Part shown: piece after piece, positions 33,700-41,396 of the stretch
How positions within the stretch are numbered: position 1 is the stretch's first letter
Layout of the letters: every line of letters starts with the position of its first letter
Source: CAYXZQ01 sp964469935
Lineage (GTDB): Archaea; Nanobdellota; Nanobdellia; Woesearchaeales; DSVV01
Length of the DNA stretch: 47,653 bases
Direction of reading: 5' to 3'
Assembly (NCBI GenBank): GCA_964469935.1
Contig: CAYXZQ010000007.1
Coordinates: 1 to 47,653, forward strand
Notes under the pieces: model-generated
The model's input: only the letters and a program-made list of their open reading frames with translations
Told to the model about the DNA's origin: nothing
The model's database searches: none
Made by a program: the position numbers and the translations under genes

Positions 33700-34452
33700 A
33701 TGCTCACGAGGACATTTATCCACATACCCGGCATAAACAGAAGCAGGGAGGAATATTTCTGGAGAAGCGGGATATGCTCCTGGGATGATTTTCTAAAGAA
33801 CGGCAGTAATACCGACATACCGGATTCTTCCAGGGCTTATATATCAAGGAATCTCGAGATCTCCAAAGAGCAGCTGAAAAATGGAAACCATGCTTATTTC
33901 TCCGAGAGCCTTCCCATGAGCGAGCACTGGCGGGCCTACAGGGATTTCCCCAGGGCGTGCTTCCTCGACATAGAGACCACTGGGCTCTGCAGGGTCAGGA
34001 ACAAGATAACGACAATAGGGGTCTATGACGGGAAGGAGAGCCGTGTCTTTGTCAGGCACAGGGACATGGGGGAGTTCGGCAGAGAGATAAGGAAATATTC
34101 GACCATAATAACCTTTAACGGGAGATGCTTTGACATGCCTTTTCTTCGGGAGAAGTTCCCGGAGCTCAGGTTCAACCATTTCCATATCGACCTGCGTTTC
34201 CTCCTGAGAGAGCTCGGATACACAGGCGGGCTCAAGAGGATTGAGAAGCAGCTGGGCATAACGAGGGAAGAGGGCATAGATGGTGTTGACGGCTACGAGG
34301 CAGTAAGGCTCTGGCACAGGCACAGGCGGGGCGACGAGTCGGCGCTCCAGACCCTCATCGAATACAACAGGGCCGATGTCGAGAACCTGAAGGTGCTCAT
34401 GGACATGGCGTATGAGAAAAAAGCAGAGGCAATGGAGAAAGTCAGGGGATAG
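33700..34452 (+). CDS. YprB-type RNase H-like 3'-5' exonuclease
   Basis: The 250-residue protein contains the DEDD-type catalytic motifs: FLDIETTGL (first Asp-Glu), TFNGRCFDMPFL (second Asp), a HIDLRFLLRELG segment, and EYNRADVENLK (last Asp). The layout is that of the YprB ribonuclease H-like domain (PF13482). The N-terminal 75 residues form a helical extension seen in many archaeal relatives. It probably trims DNA or RNA 3' ends; the substrate is unknown. It is transcribed divergently from the Nfn genes from a CTATATAAAAG box about 40 bases before the ATG. The next gene is convergent and ends at the adjacent base. Confidence 0.85.
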   Translation: MLTRTFIHIPGINRSREEYFWRSGICSWDDFLKNGSNTDIPDSSRAYISRNLEISKEQLKNGNHAYFSESLPMSEHWRAYRDFPRACFLDIETTGLCRVRNKITTIGVYDGKESRVFVRHRDMGEFGREIRKYSTIITFNGRCFDMPFLREKFPELRFNHFHIDLRFLLRELGYTGGLKRIEKQLGITREEGIDGVDGYEAVRLWHRHRRGDESALQTLIEYNRADVENLKVLMDMAYEKKAEAMEKVRG

Positions 34453-35592
34453 TCATTCCCTGTGAGGATGCGTATTTTTTCCCTCCTGGGAAAATAACCC
34501 TATGCCTCTGGTGAGCTGGTTAAGCGAATGCTGATAAGGTTCATCCAGGGTGGGCCTCCTGTTCCTGCCCAGAAAATCAGCCAAGACCCTTTCAGTGACC
34601 TCATACGGCACTTCCAAAACCTTTTTGTGCGGGTAAACAGTGCTGAAATCATCATTCATGATGTTCAGGAGCATCCTGCCGCTTTCTGAGACCCTGATGT
34701 AACCATCCTTGTAAACCATGTTATTCTTCCATTTCCAGTGGATGTGCTTCAGCCGGTCATAATCGTTCCTGTAGCGGCTTATCATCCTGATGTTTTCAGC
34801 CATGCCGTAGCTTATGCGGGCTGCTATGGCTGCAAGCCTGGACTGGTACTCGTCCACATGGTGCTCGAGGGCTCTTATCCCGCGCTGCCTTGCGGTCCTC
34901 TCCTCTGCCGACTCAAAAATGTTGTAATACTGCACTGAAGCTTTCAGGTAATTGTACCTTGCATATAGTCCCGGGAGCTTTCTATTTCCGGCATCATCAC
35001 CCATCATTATCAGAGGCAGGGATACGAGCATATACTGCAGATTCCGGAAAGGGGAATGCTGAGCCTGATTAGCCCCATAAAGTTTGCTATCGTCAATCTG
35101 AATTCTTCCGATGTTTGAAAAATATTTCAGCCTCATGTAGGAATCATCATCCAGGCCCTGGCTGCGGCAGTTGGCGAGAAATGAATTTTCATAAACACTA
35201 TTCGGGGTCCCGCCTGGCCTTATACCGAAAAATGCCTTTATCTTATCAATTTTCCGGGGTCCTTTCTCAACTAGATTCGTGATAAGGTGTTCAATATGGA
35301 CCTGCGTCGTATTTAGGGCATCTGCATTTTCCGAGAGATAACTTTTAATCTCAGACTCCAGGCACATCAGCCTCTTCTTGACCGGCGCAAGCGATCTTGC
35401 CCACTTCTTAATATCTTCAAATTCACTTGCAGTGATGAACTCTGCCAGCCCTTTTAAAAGCAGGAAGGGGACATGCCCGGCATCAACCTGTTTTTTTGAA
35501 AGAATCCCCTGAATATCTTCCATCACAGAGCCAGTCGTCGGATAATCATCTGCCATTTCACATGCCATGAACCGAGAAGTTTCTTTGCCCAT
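34453..35592 (-). CDS. Hypothetical soluble helical protein
   Basis: Not recognised. The 379-residue protein has no signal peptide or membrane segment. It appears largely helical with scattered Arg, Tyr and Met. A basic, Trp-containing stretch (KHIHWKWKNNMVYKDGYIRV) lies near residue 280. A TATA-like CTTTTAATATTC lies about 28 bases before the ATG, consistent with leaderless translation; a second ATG eight codons in is possible. Codons are a bit more AT-rich than in the neighbours. Its 3' end abuts the convergent exonuclease gene. Confidence 0.7.
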   Translation of the reverse strand: MGKETSRFMACEMADDYPTTGSVMEDIQGILSKKQVDAGHVPFLLLKGLAEFITASEFEDIKKWARSLAPVKKRLMCLESEIKSYLSENADALNTTQVHIEHLITNLVEKGPRKIDKIKAFFGIRPGGTPNSVYENSFLANCRSQGLDDDSYMRLKYFSNIGRIQIDDSKLYGANQAQHSPFRNLQYMLVSLPLIMMGDDAGNRKLPGLYARYNYLKASVQYYNIFESAEERTARQRGIRALEHHVDEYQSRLAAIAARISYGMAENIRMISRYRNDYDRLKHIHWKWKNNMVYKDGYIRVSESGRMLLNIMNDDFSTVYPHKKVLEVPYEVTERVLADFLGRNRRPTLDEPYQHSLNQLTRGIGLFSQEGKNTHPHRE

Positions 35593-35647
35593 GACATGTG
35601 AAGAATATCCAGGAATATTAAAAGATTACTATTACAGAATGGTTAAA

Positions 35648-36556
35648 TCATTCTTTCTTGGAGAGATACTGGTACGCAGAATACACAGCATTGACACCGT
35701 CGGCAGCCCCTGTTATGGCCTGCTTGAACCTCTTGTCTGTGACATCGCCTGCAGCGTATATGCCCTGGACATTAGTCTCGCTCCTCTTGTTGGTGACTAT
35801 CTCCTGTCTCTTGTTAATCTCAACACCCAGGCCCTCGACAAGCTTTGAAATTGGGACATGGCCGATGTCTATGAAGAGCCCGTCCAGTGGAAGCTCTTTC
35901 TTGCCGTCATAATCCATGTCAAGGACAACCCTGTCCATGACCTTGTCCCCTTTTATCTCGAGGACATTGGTGTTCTTTATTATCTCTATATTCGGGTTAT
36001 CTTCAATCTGCTTCCTGATTATCGGTTCTGAGCGAATCATCTCCTTCCTGTATATGAGGTAGACCTTTTTTGCGTATTCTGTGAGGAGAAGCGCCTCTTT
36101 TCCTGCAGAATCAGCACCTCCGACGATTCCCACTCTCTTGCCGTCGTATATGAACCCGTCGCAGAGCGCGCAGTAGTGCACGCCGTTTCCTGTGAACTCC
36201 TTCTCCCCAGGAACACCCAGCTTCTTCCACTCAGTGCCTGTGGCAACCAGAACTGTCTTTGCATTATAGGTCTTGTCAGGTGTCCTGACATTGAAGAATT
36301 CTCCGGACTTCGCCACCTTTTCGACCTTCTCTTCAGATACTTCTATGTCGTACTGTTCGGCATGCGCCCTGATCTTGTCAAAGAGCTCCTGACCTGAGAC
36401 AGTGCTGAAACCAGGGTAGTTCTCTATCTTGTCAGTCAGGATTATCGTCCCGCCCAGGTTCTCTCCTATCACGAGCGTCTTCAGATGGAACCTTCCTGCA
36501 TAGATTGCAGCTGAGAAGGCTGTTATACCTCCCCCTACGATTATAAGGTCGTACAT
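35648..36556 (-). CDS. trxB: Thioredoxin reductase
   Basis: The 302-residue protein is a low-molecular-weight thioredoxin reductase, transferring electrons from NAD(P)H through FAD to a CxxC pair. It has the FAD motif IIVGGGITAFSAA, the redox-active CALC (GVHYCALCDGF), and the nucleotide motif GIVGGADSAGKEA. The C-terminal GIYAAGDVTDKRFKQAITGAADG is the FAD-binding signature. The usual HRR triad for the NADPH 2'-phosphate is replaced by YRK, so NADH or a weaker NADPH preference is possible. The upstream glutaredoxin-like gene ends two bases before this start, and is probably its substrate. Confidence 0.93.
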   Translation of the reverse strand: MYDLIIVGGGITAFSAAIYAGRFHLKTLVIGENLGGTIILTDKIENYPGFSTVSGQELFDKIRAHAEQYDIEVSEEKVEKVAKSGEFFNVRTPDKTYNAKTVLVATGTEWKKLGVPGEKEFTGNGVHYCALCDGFIYDGKRVGIVGGADSAGKEALLLTEYAKKVYLIYRKEMIRSEPIIRKQIEDNPNIEIIKNTNVLEIKGDKVMDRVVLDMDYDGKKELPLDGLFIDIGHVPISKLVEGLGVEINKRQEIVTNKRSETNVQGIYAAGDVTDKRFKQAITGAADGVNAVYSAYQYLSKKE

Positions 36557-36558
36557 GG

Positions 36559-36792
36559 TCAGATTCCCAGAGCGCCTGCTATCGCGTGCTGGTCAAAACC
36601 GATTATTATCGTGCCGTCTATGTCGAGTACCGGTACGCCGCGCTGGCCTGATTTCTGTACCATCTCCCTTGCAGCCTCTGCGTCCATCGACACGTCAATG
36701 TCATCGAATTCTACGTTGTTTTTCTTCAAAAACTCCTTTGCCCTCATGCACCAAGGGCAGCTGGTCGTGCTGTAAACCTTGACTTTCGTCAT
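36559..36792 (-). CDS. Glutaredoxin-like protein with CPWC motif
   Basis: The 77-residue thioredoxin-fold protein begins MTKVKVYSTTSCPWCMRAKEF. CPWC is the redox centre and RGVPVLDIDG contains the cis-Pro loop. The start ATG lies six bases after GAGGTGA; an in-frame GTG just before it was rejected. It sits between a zinc-ribbon gene and trxB, so the pair probably forms a thioredoxin-like relay. Confidence 0.9.
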   Translation of the reverse strand: MTKVKVYSTTSCPWCMRAKEFLKKNNVEFDDIDVSMDAEAAREMVQKSGQRGVPVLDIDGTIIIGFDQHAIAGALGI

Positions 36793-36820
36793 TGCAATCA
36801 CCTCGCTGTGGCCTTTCTTC

Positions 36821-36976
36821 TCATGCCTTTACACTGCTTCTGCCTTCCCTGTAGCCGCACCTGTCACAAAGCATCCTGTTGAAGTTGCTTACCTCGATAC
36901 GCCTGTTGCAGCTCTTGCAGCGTATTATCTTCTTGATTCCCTTTATTTTTTCAAATCTTACCTGTGCTCTTGCCAT
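36821..36976 (-). CDS. 51-residue zinc-ribbon protein
   Basis: A 51-codon frame starts MARAQVRFEKIKGIKKIIRC and contains C-K-S-C (Cys20, Cys23) and C-D-R-C (Cys37, Cys40), a C-x2-C-x13-C-x2-C zinc ribbon, with basic flanks suited to nucleic-acid binding. A GGTGA ribosome site is six bases before the ATG. It is the first gene of an operon with glutaredoxin and trxB, which may help keep the zinc Cys reduced or use it as a redox sensor. It is too short for many gene finders. Confidence 0.8.
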   Translation of the reverse strand: MARAQVRFEKIKGIKKIIRCKSCNRRIEVSNFNRMLCDRCGYREGRSSVKA

Positions 36977-37047
36977 TCTTTTCACCTTCAGTATTCACTT
37001 TATTAAGTAACTATGCTTGAAGAATTAAAATCGCTGTTTAACATTTG

Positions 37048-37059
37048 GAATTGCAATTC
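37048..37059. promoter_or_regulatory. 12-base palindrome between divergent redox and CARF operons
   Basis: GAATTGCAATTC is a perfect palindrome in the spacer between the zinc-ribbon/trxB operon and the CARF-like genes. A TTTTAATT-like box for the minus operon lies about 25 bases to its left and an alternating AT tract follows it. It may be an operator, but no regulator can be assigned. Confidence 0.4.
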
Positions 37060-37130
37060 ATATATATATATTATGAAAGTGAAATATATAAGTCGGCCGG
37101 AATCAGCCGGATTTTTAATTATTAAAAAAA

Positions 37131-37173
37131 TAACTATATAAACCAGTACTGTGTCCTAATCCACCGAGGTGGA
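37131..37173 (+). promoter_or_regulatory. Box A and ribosome-site hairpin of the CARF-like pair
   Basis: AACTATATAAACC (37131-37143) is a box A about 40 bases before the ATG at 37178. TCCACC-GA-GGTGGA (37160-37173) is a perfect inverted repeat that buries the GAGGTGG ribosome site, which could reduce translation if transcription starts before 37160. The predicted start (about 37163) is too close to decide. Confidence 0.45.
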
Positions 37174-37177
37174 ATAA

Positions 37178-37816
37178 ATGAAGAATATCGTGATAGCGCC
37201 GGTAGGCAAGTACATGGATGCCCTGTACGTGGGCATAAGGGAGTTTCCAACGGAAAGGATAATACTCATATCTCCTGAGAAGAAGCTGGACCAGGCAAAC
37301 GACGCCAAGAAAGACCTTGAGAAGTTCAAGATACCCGTCCAGATAAAGGAGATCAAGGGCAATGTCTGGGAAGAGACCTTTAAAGCGGTCGCCGAGATAA
37401 AGAAGATTGAGAAGGACACGAACATCCTGATAAATGTCTCTACAGGGGACAGGGACTCCAGGTGCGCTGCGACGAGCGCGGCATTCGTCAACGGGATACG
37501 CGCGTTCGGCGTATCAGAGGAGAACAACGAGGCCATGCTCCTCCCAATCCTGAAATTCTCGTACTACAATGTCATAACAGACAAGAAGATGATGATACTC
37601 AAGACCATCTACAATGAAAAGGACTGCTGCGCATCCCTTGAGGAACTCTCCAAGATGACTGGGATGAGCCTGCCCCTTATTTCCTATCACATAAACGGGA
37701 CACTCAAGAGCGAGGGGCTCAAGCAGCTCGGGCTCGTCGAGACAGAGGAAAGTAAGGGAAAGGTCAAGGTCATGCTGACCATGCAGGGGAGGCTTCTAGT
37801 CAAGGGATATATATGA
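37178..37816 (+). CDS. CARF-like domain plus winged-helix regulator (HFX_2341/DUF6293-like)
   Basis: The 212-residue protein has an N-terminal Rossmann-like domain (residues 1-125) with a start like CARF proteins (MKNIVIAPVGKYMDALYVG) and the nucleotide-side loop NVSTGDRDSRCAATSAAF, similar to the NxTGGTK loop of CARF folds. The C-terminal part (about 130-212) is a winged helix with ASLEELSKMTGMSLPLISYHINGTL as its recognition helix. The combination resembles archaeal DUF6293 regulators and the CRISPR-linked Csa3. No cas gene or CRISPR array lies in the window. Its stop overlaps the next start (ATGA), a second CARF-like domain. Confidence 0.78.
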   Translation: MKNIVIAPVGKYMDALYVGIREFPTERIILISPEKKLDQANDAKKDLEKFKIPVQIKEIKGNVWEETFKAVAEIKKIEKDTNILINVSTGDRDSRCAATSAAFVNGIRAFGVSEENNEAMLLPILKFSYYNVITDKKMMILKTIYNEKDCCASLEELSKMTGMSLPLISYHINGTLKSEGLKQLGLVETEESKGKVKVMLTMQGRLLVKGYI

Positions 37817-38169
37817 CCTCTCTCATCGCCTGTGTCGGTGCCGGAAAGGGCACATGGTCGTATGTGCTCAAGCTTATGGCAGAAGAGAACTGGGACAGGA
37901 TATTTCTCATAACGAACCAGTTTGGCAGGGAGAAATTCCTGCCTGCAAAAGAGGCTGAATTCATAACCTACGACGAGACCAGGACTTTGCCTGACATGAC
38001 AGAGCAGATAAGGCGACGGCTGCTGGGGAAGATTTCAGGGTTCGAGGTCGCGGTGAACCTGATATCAGGCACAGGCAAGGAACACATGGCTGCCATCTCC
38101 GCAGTGCTCAAGCTTGGTCTTGCAATCAGGCTCGTCGGGGTGAACGAAGGTGGAGTCATCGAGGTCTAG
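37813..38169 (+). CDS. Stand-alone CARF-like Rossmann domain protein
   Basis: The 118-residue protein begins MTSLIACVGAGKGTWSYVLKLM and has NLISGTGKEHMAAISAVLKLG near the C-terminus, the position and form of the CARF ligand loop (N-x-TGGTK-x-M). It is coupled to the CARF-winged-helix gene by four bases. The pair may sense one cyclic oligonucleotide or other small ligand together. No effector domain (HEPN, nuclease) is attached. The CARF assignment rests on the loop and Rossmann pattern only. Its end overlaps the convergent methyltransferase gene by four bases. Confidence 0.65.
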   Translation: MTSLIACVGAGKGTWSYVLKLMAEENWDRIFLITNQFGREKFLPAKEAEFITYDETRTLPDMTEQIRRRLLGKISGFEVAVNLISGTGKEHMAAISAVLKLGLAIRLVGVNEGGVIEV

Positions 38170-38756
38170 TTTTCGCTCACATACACTCTGAAGCCGCCCT
38201 TCTTCGCAACATCTTTCACGTTTCCGAAGACCTCTTCCATCTTTTCAGATAGTGCCTTTCCTCCTTTGTTGTGCCTTGCGACAAGCTGGAGGAGCCCGCC
38301 TCTTTTCAGGTGCTCTTTCGCCCCCTCTATCATGCCGAAGCAGAGCTTCTTTCCTGCCGACTGCGGAGGGTTGAGAAGTATGGTGTCGAACCTCCCGCTG
38401 ATGTTCTCATACGTGTCTGATTGGACTGTCTCTGCATTCTCGATGCCGAGGTTCTTTATGTTCATCTCAGAGACCTTGATTGCGCGCCTGTTTATGTCGG
38501 ACATCACGACCTCTGTGCCGGGATAGGCTTTTGCTGTCGTTATGCCCACCACGCCGCAGCCGCACCCGAGATCAAGCACCTTCCATCCCTCCTTGAGAAT
38601 AGATCTATCCACGAGAAGCTCAGTGCCCTTGTCGACCTTTCTCGATGAGAATACGCCGGAAGCGGACGCGACGGTGAACTCCATGCCCCGAAGCCTCACG
38701 TCGAGATCGTAAAGCTTCAGCCCGCTGTCCTGGTGCTCGCTGTAATAATGCTTCAT
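38166..38756 (-). CDS. RsmC-like class I methyltransferase
   Basis: This 196-residue SAM-dependent methyltransferase has VLDLGCGCGVVGI as motif I, the acidic VVMSDINRRAI motif, and LLNPPQSAGK, the N-P-P catalytic site of N-methyltransferases. ARHNKGG near the C-terminus fits the RsmC (16S rRNA m2G1207) family, here the short archaeal form. Its target is likely rRNA or another guanine or glutamine N-methyl acceptor. It starts in the stop of the membrane gene upstream (ATGA). Confidence 0.85.
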   Translation of the reverse strand: MKHYYSEHQDSGLKLYDLDVRLRGMEFTVASASGVFSSRKVDKGTELLVDRSILKEGWKVLDLGCGCGVVGITTAKAYPGTEVVMSDINRRAIKVSEMNIKNLGIENAETVQSDTYENISGRFDTILLNPPQSAGKKLCFGMIEGAKEHLKRGGLLQLVARHNKGGKALSEKMEEVFGNVKDVAKKGGFRVYVSEN

Positions 38757-39424
38757 TTCATTATACCGTACATTCCGTAGAGGAACCTGTCGACAGACCG
38801 TATCAGGTTCTCATCATTGCCGGACAATATCGCACAGTTGCCGCTGATGACCACAGAGGTCCTGTTCGTACGGTAGAGGTAGATTACTCCCTTGTCCGTG
38901 TTCGTGCATGTAATTATCGAGGTGTTGGTTTCGTTGCAAACAGGGTCGGGGAATGAGCAGCCTGCGGCGATGTCCTTTCCGAAATGCGCGACAAGGGGTG
39001 TTGAAAGCTCTGTCACTGCCAGGGTCACGTAGCCGTCATGGTTCTGCTTCCTCGGGTCGAATGTCACGTACATGAAATCGTTCCTGTCCTTGAAGGCGGT
39101 GATGTTTCCCACGACCGAGATGTTCTCGAGCTCCTTGGGACCATGCCTGAGCGATACCCTGAGCAGATTATCCCCTTCCTGTGTGGTTGTATACCAGACA
39201 TTGTTGACCTCTATGAAATCAAAATAATTGTACTTGTAGCTGTCCTGGACACCAGGGGTGCCGTTGTGGAAGAAGCGAGGGACTAAGATGATTATCGCAA
39301 GCATCGCAACGAGTGCGCCGAGAAACACGAGGAATGCATATGTAGTTTTGCTGTCCTTCTTCTCCTCGTCTTCCTCTTCCTTTCCGTCTATATTCTCAGC
39401 CTGTTGCGTTTTCTTCTTTGCCAT
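38753..39424 (-). CDS. Membrane-anchored extracellular protein, copy B
   Basis: No family was recognised. The 223-residue protein has a charged N-terminal tail (residues 1-28), one membrane helix (about 29-50), then an outer domain with a VNNVWYTTTQEG start and a CSFPDPVCNE disulfide candidate. The C-terminus NLIRSVDRFLYGMYGIM closely matches the neighbour's LEDRLLYSMYGIM, so the two are paralogues. Its first 29 bases overlap the end of copy A in another frame. Confidence 0.75.
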   Translation of the reverse strand: MAKKKTQQAENIDGKEEEDEEKKDSKTTYAFLVFLGALVAMLAIIILVPRFFHNGTPGVQDSYKYNYFDFIEVNNVWYTTTQEGDNLLRVSLRHGPKELENISVVGNITAFKDRNDFMYVTFDPRKQNHDGYVTLAVTELSTPLVAHFGKDIAAGCSFPDPVCNETNTSIITCTNTDKGVIYLYRTNRTSVVISGNCAILSGNDENLIRSVDRFLYGMYGIMK

Positions 39425-40031
39425 CGTTTGGTCCCATTATGCCGTACATGCTGTAGAGTAGCCTGTCTTCAAGCCGCTGGACATCGTACCATTCCCGTGC
39501 CTGGAGTATGACGCACTGCCCCTGGGTTATTATCTTTGTCTCATTGCCCTCGGCGAGCTCGAGCACGGGGACAACCGCAGTGGCGTTCGCACAGGTGGCG
39601 ATTGGAAATGAGCTGTACTCGGGGCTCGCGTTTGTCACAGCAGGAACAACATATATGCCCAGGTTCGTGCCAAGCTGCTCGGAAAGCTCCATCCTTGCAA
39701 CCTCGAAGTACGACACCATCCTGCTGTCGGGATCGAATGAGAGGTAGAGCATCCTGGTGCTGTTTATGACTCCTGCAGAGCCCCCTGCCTTGATGTCCTG
39801 GACCTCTGTCGGGTGGAAGCCGAGCCCCACTGTGTTGCCGTTGTAGTCGAAATACCACATGTTCCCTGACGAGGTGAACCTGTGGCCATTGTAGCCTGTG
39901 CTGCCGGCTGACTTCTGGTCGCCGAGCATGTAGCCGACCCCGGAAAGCACCATGATGCTCACGATTATCAGCCCGATGAGATTGCCCTTGGTTAGGATCT
40001 TTTTCTTTTTCTCCTTTCTCCTTCTGGCCAT
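39396..40031 (-). CDS. Membrane-anchored extracellular protein, copy A
   Basis: No family was recognised. The 211-residue protein has a very basic tail (MARRRKEKKKKILTKG), one membrane helix (about residues 17-36) and an outer domain with FTSSGNMWYFDYNGN. Two Cys (in ATCANA and QGQCVIL) correspond to Cys in copy B. It lies first in a four-base or 29-base coupled chain with copy B and the methyltransferase. A box A for it (ATATTTAAAT read on the minus strand) lies about 25 bases before the ATG. It is probably a paralogous partner of copy B in an envelope complex. Confidence 0.75.
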   Translation of the reverse strand: MARRRKEKKKKILTKGNLIGLIIVSIMVLSGVGYMLGDQKSAGSTGYNGHRFTSSGNMWYFDYNGNTVGLGFHPTEVQDIKAGGSAGVINSTRMLYLSFDPDSRMVSYFEVARMELSEQLGTNLGIYVVPAVTNASPEYSSFPIATCANATAVVPVLELAEGNETKIITQGQCVILQAREWYDVQRLEDRLLYSMYGIMGPNDGKEENATG

Positions 40032-40120
40032 CGTCCCATTGAAATGAGGGGGGATTTAAATATTTTATTGATTGCCCGCTTGCCCGTCTGTCAGCTGATG
40101 AGACGTCAAAGCGCAAAATA

Positions 40121-40161
40121 TTTAAATAAGAAAGTTTTATGACTTTTAATAAATATTAAAA
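40121..40161 (+). promoter_or_regulatory. Box A and 8-2-8 inverted repeat before the GbsR/MarR-type regulator
   Basis: TTTAAATA (40121-40128) is a box A that predicts transcription start near 40150. TTTTAATA-AA-TATTAAAA (40144-40161) is a perfect 8-2-8 inverted repeat centred at the predicted start, 20 bases before the ATG. That is where a repressor would block initiation, so the downstream winged-helix protein probably autoregulates. Confidence 0.6.
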
Positions 40162-40180
40162 ATTGTGAAATTTTTAAAAA

Positions 40181-40675
40181 ATGGAAAATCTGAAGCCACT
40201 TGAAAAGGATTTCGTGGAATTCCATGTCAAGATGGGTCGGGCCTATGGCATGAGTGACCTTCTCATGACCATATTCGGCCTCCTCTACATCGAGCCAGGT
40301 GACATGGCTATGGAGGACATCGCAAAGAAGACCGGCTACAGCCTCGCGACAATATCACACGCGACAAAGACGCTGGAGACAGCAGGGGTCATCCTGAGGA
40401 AGAGCAAGCCCGGCACAAGGAAGGTGTTCTTCTACATGGACAAGAATTTGCTGAGGATGAACATCGCCAAGCTGCGTAGCATCCAGCAGACCCAGATCAA
40501 GCCTGCAAAGCTTTTCATCCCCGCCATGATAGAAAAATATAAAAACAAAGCCCGAGACGCGGATTCAAAGGAAAAGCTGAAGCTTATCGAGAGCTATCTT
40601 AACCAGATGCTCGAATTCGAGAAACTTCTCCAGGACTGGATTAGGGATCTTGAGAAACTGTCAGTAAAATACTAG
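40181..40675 (+). CDS. GbsR/MarR-type winged-helix regulator
   Basis: The 164-residue protein has a winged helix (residues 20-85: GLLYIEPGDMAMEDIAKKTGYSLATISHATKTLE as the helix-turn-helix, with a basic wing RKSKPGTRKVFFYMD) and a C-terminal helical dimer region (100-164). This is the GbsR/MarR layout in which ligand binding releases DNA. It is the first gene of the ABC export operon and sits just after an inverted repeat at the predicted start, so it probably controls the operon. The ligand is unknown; known family members sense lipophilic or toxic compounds. Confidence 0.82.
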   Translation: MENLKPLEKDFVEFHVKMGRAYGMSDLLMTIFGLLYIEPGDMAMEDIAKKTGYSLATISHATKTLETAGVILRKSKPGTRKVFFYMDKNLLRMNIAKLRSIQQTQIKPAKLFIPAMIEKYKNKARDADSKEKLKLIESYLNQMLEFEKLLQDWIRDLEKLSVKY

Positions 40676-40690
40676 GAAAAAGGGAGAAGA

Positions 40691-41395
40691 ATGAAAGACG
40701 ACGTGATAATAGCGCTTGAGGATGTCTGGAAGATATATCGTATGGGAGAGGTTGAGGTGCCTGCACTCAGGGGCCTGGAGCTATCTGTGAAGAAGGGTGA
40801 GTTCGTCGCCATCATGGGCCCGAGCGGCTCGGGCAAGAGCACGGCGATGAACATGATAGGATGCCTAGATGTCCCCACCAAAGGCAGGATACTTCTGGAC
40901 AGCAAGGACATATCAAAGCTTTCAGAGAGCAACCTGGCGCAGATAAGGGGCAGGAAGATAGGCTTCATATTCCAGCAGTTCAACCTGCTCAACACCCTGA
41001 CCGCGCTCGAGAACGTGATGCTTCCCATGACCTTCCAGGGCTATTCAGAGTCAAGGAGGAGGAAGCGTGCCAAGGAGCTGCTCGAACTTGTCGAGCTCGG
41101 TGAGAGGCTCGGGCACAGGCCAACTGAACTTTCAGGCGGTCAGCAGCAGAGGGTGGCAATCGCAAGGGCGCTAGCAAATGACCCGGAGGTCATCCTCGCG
41201 GATGAACCGACAGGCAACCTTGACTCGAGCACTGGACAGTCCGTGATGGGGTTCCTCAAGAAGCTCAACAAGGAAGAGAAGAAGACCATAGTCATGGTCA
41301 CTCACGATCCTAATCTCGCAAAGCACGCCCAGAGGCGTGAGTTCCTGAGAGACGGAAGGATAGTCAAAGGAATAAAAGACGGAGGTATTATGTAA
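40691..41395 (+). CDS. MacB/LolD-type ABC transporter ATPase
   Basis: The 234-residue ATPase has Walker A GPSGSGKS (with MNMIGCLD after it), a Q-loop IFQQFNLL, the signature LSGGQQQRVAIARAL and Walker B VILADEPTGNLD. The sequence is typical of the MacB/LolD/FtsE group that powers export or lipoprotein-type mechanotransmission, not import. The following genes encode an exported COG1361-type protein and two MacB-type permeases, so it drives that complex. It follows the regulator by 15 bases. Confidence 0.95.
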   Translation: MKDDVIIALEDVWKIYRMGEVEVPALRGLELSVKKGEFVAIMGPSGSGKSTAMNMIGCLDVPTKGRILLDSKDISKLSESNLAQIRGRKIGFIFQQFNLLNTLTALENVMLPMTFQGYSESRRRKRAKELLELVELGERLGHRPTELSGGQQQRVAIARALANDPEVILADEPTGNLDSSTGQSVMGFLKKLNKEEKKTIVMVTHDPNLAKHAQRREFLRDGRIVKGIKDGGIM

Positions 41396-41396
41396 G

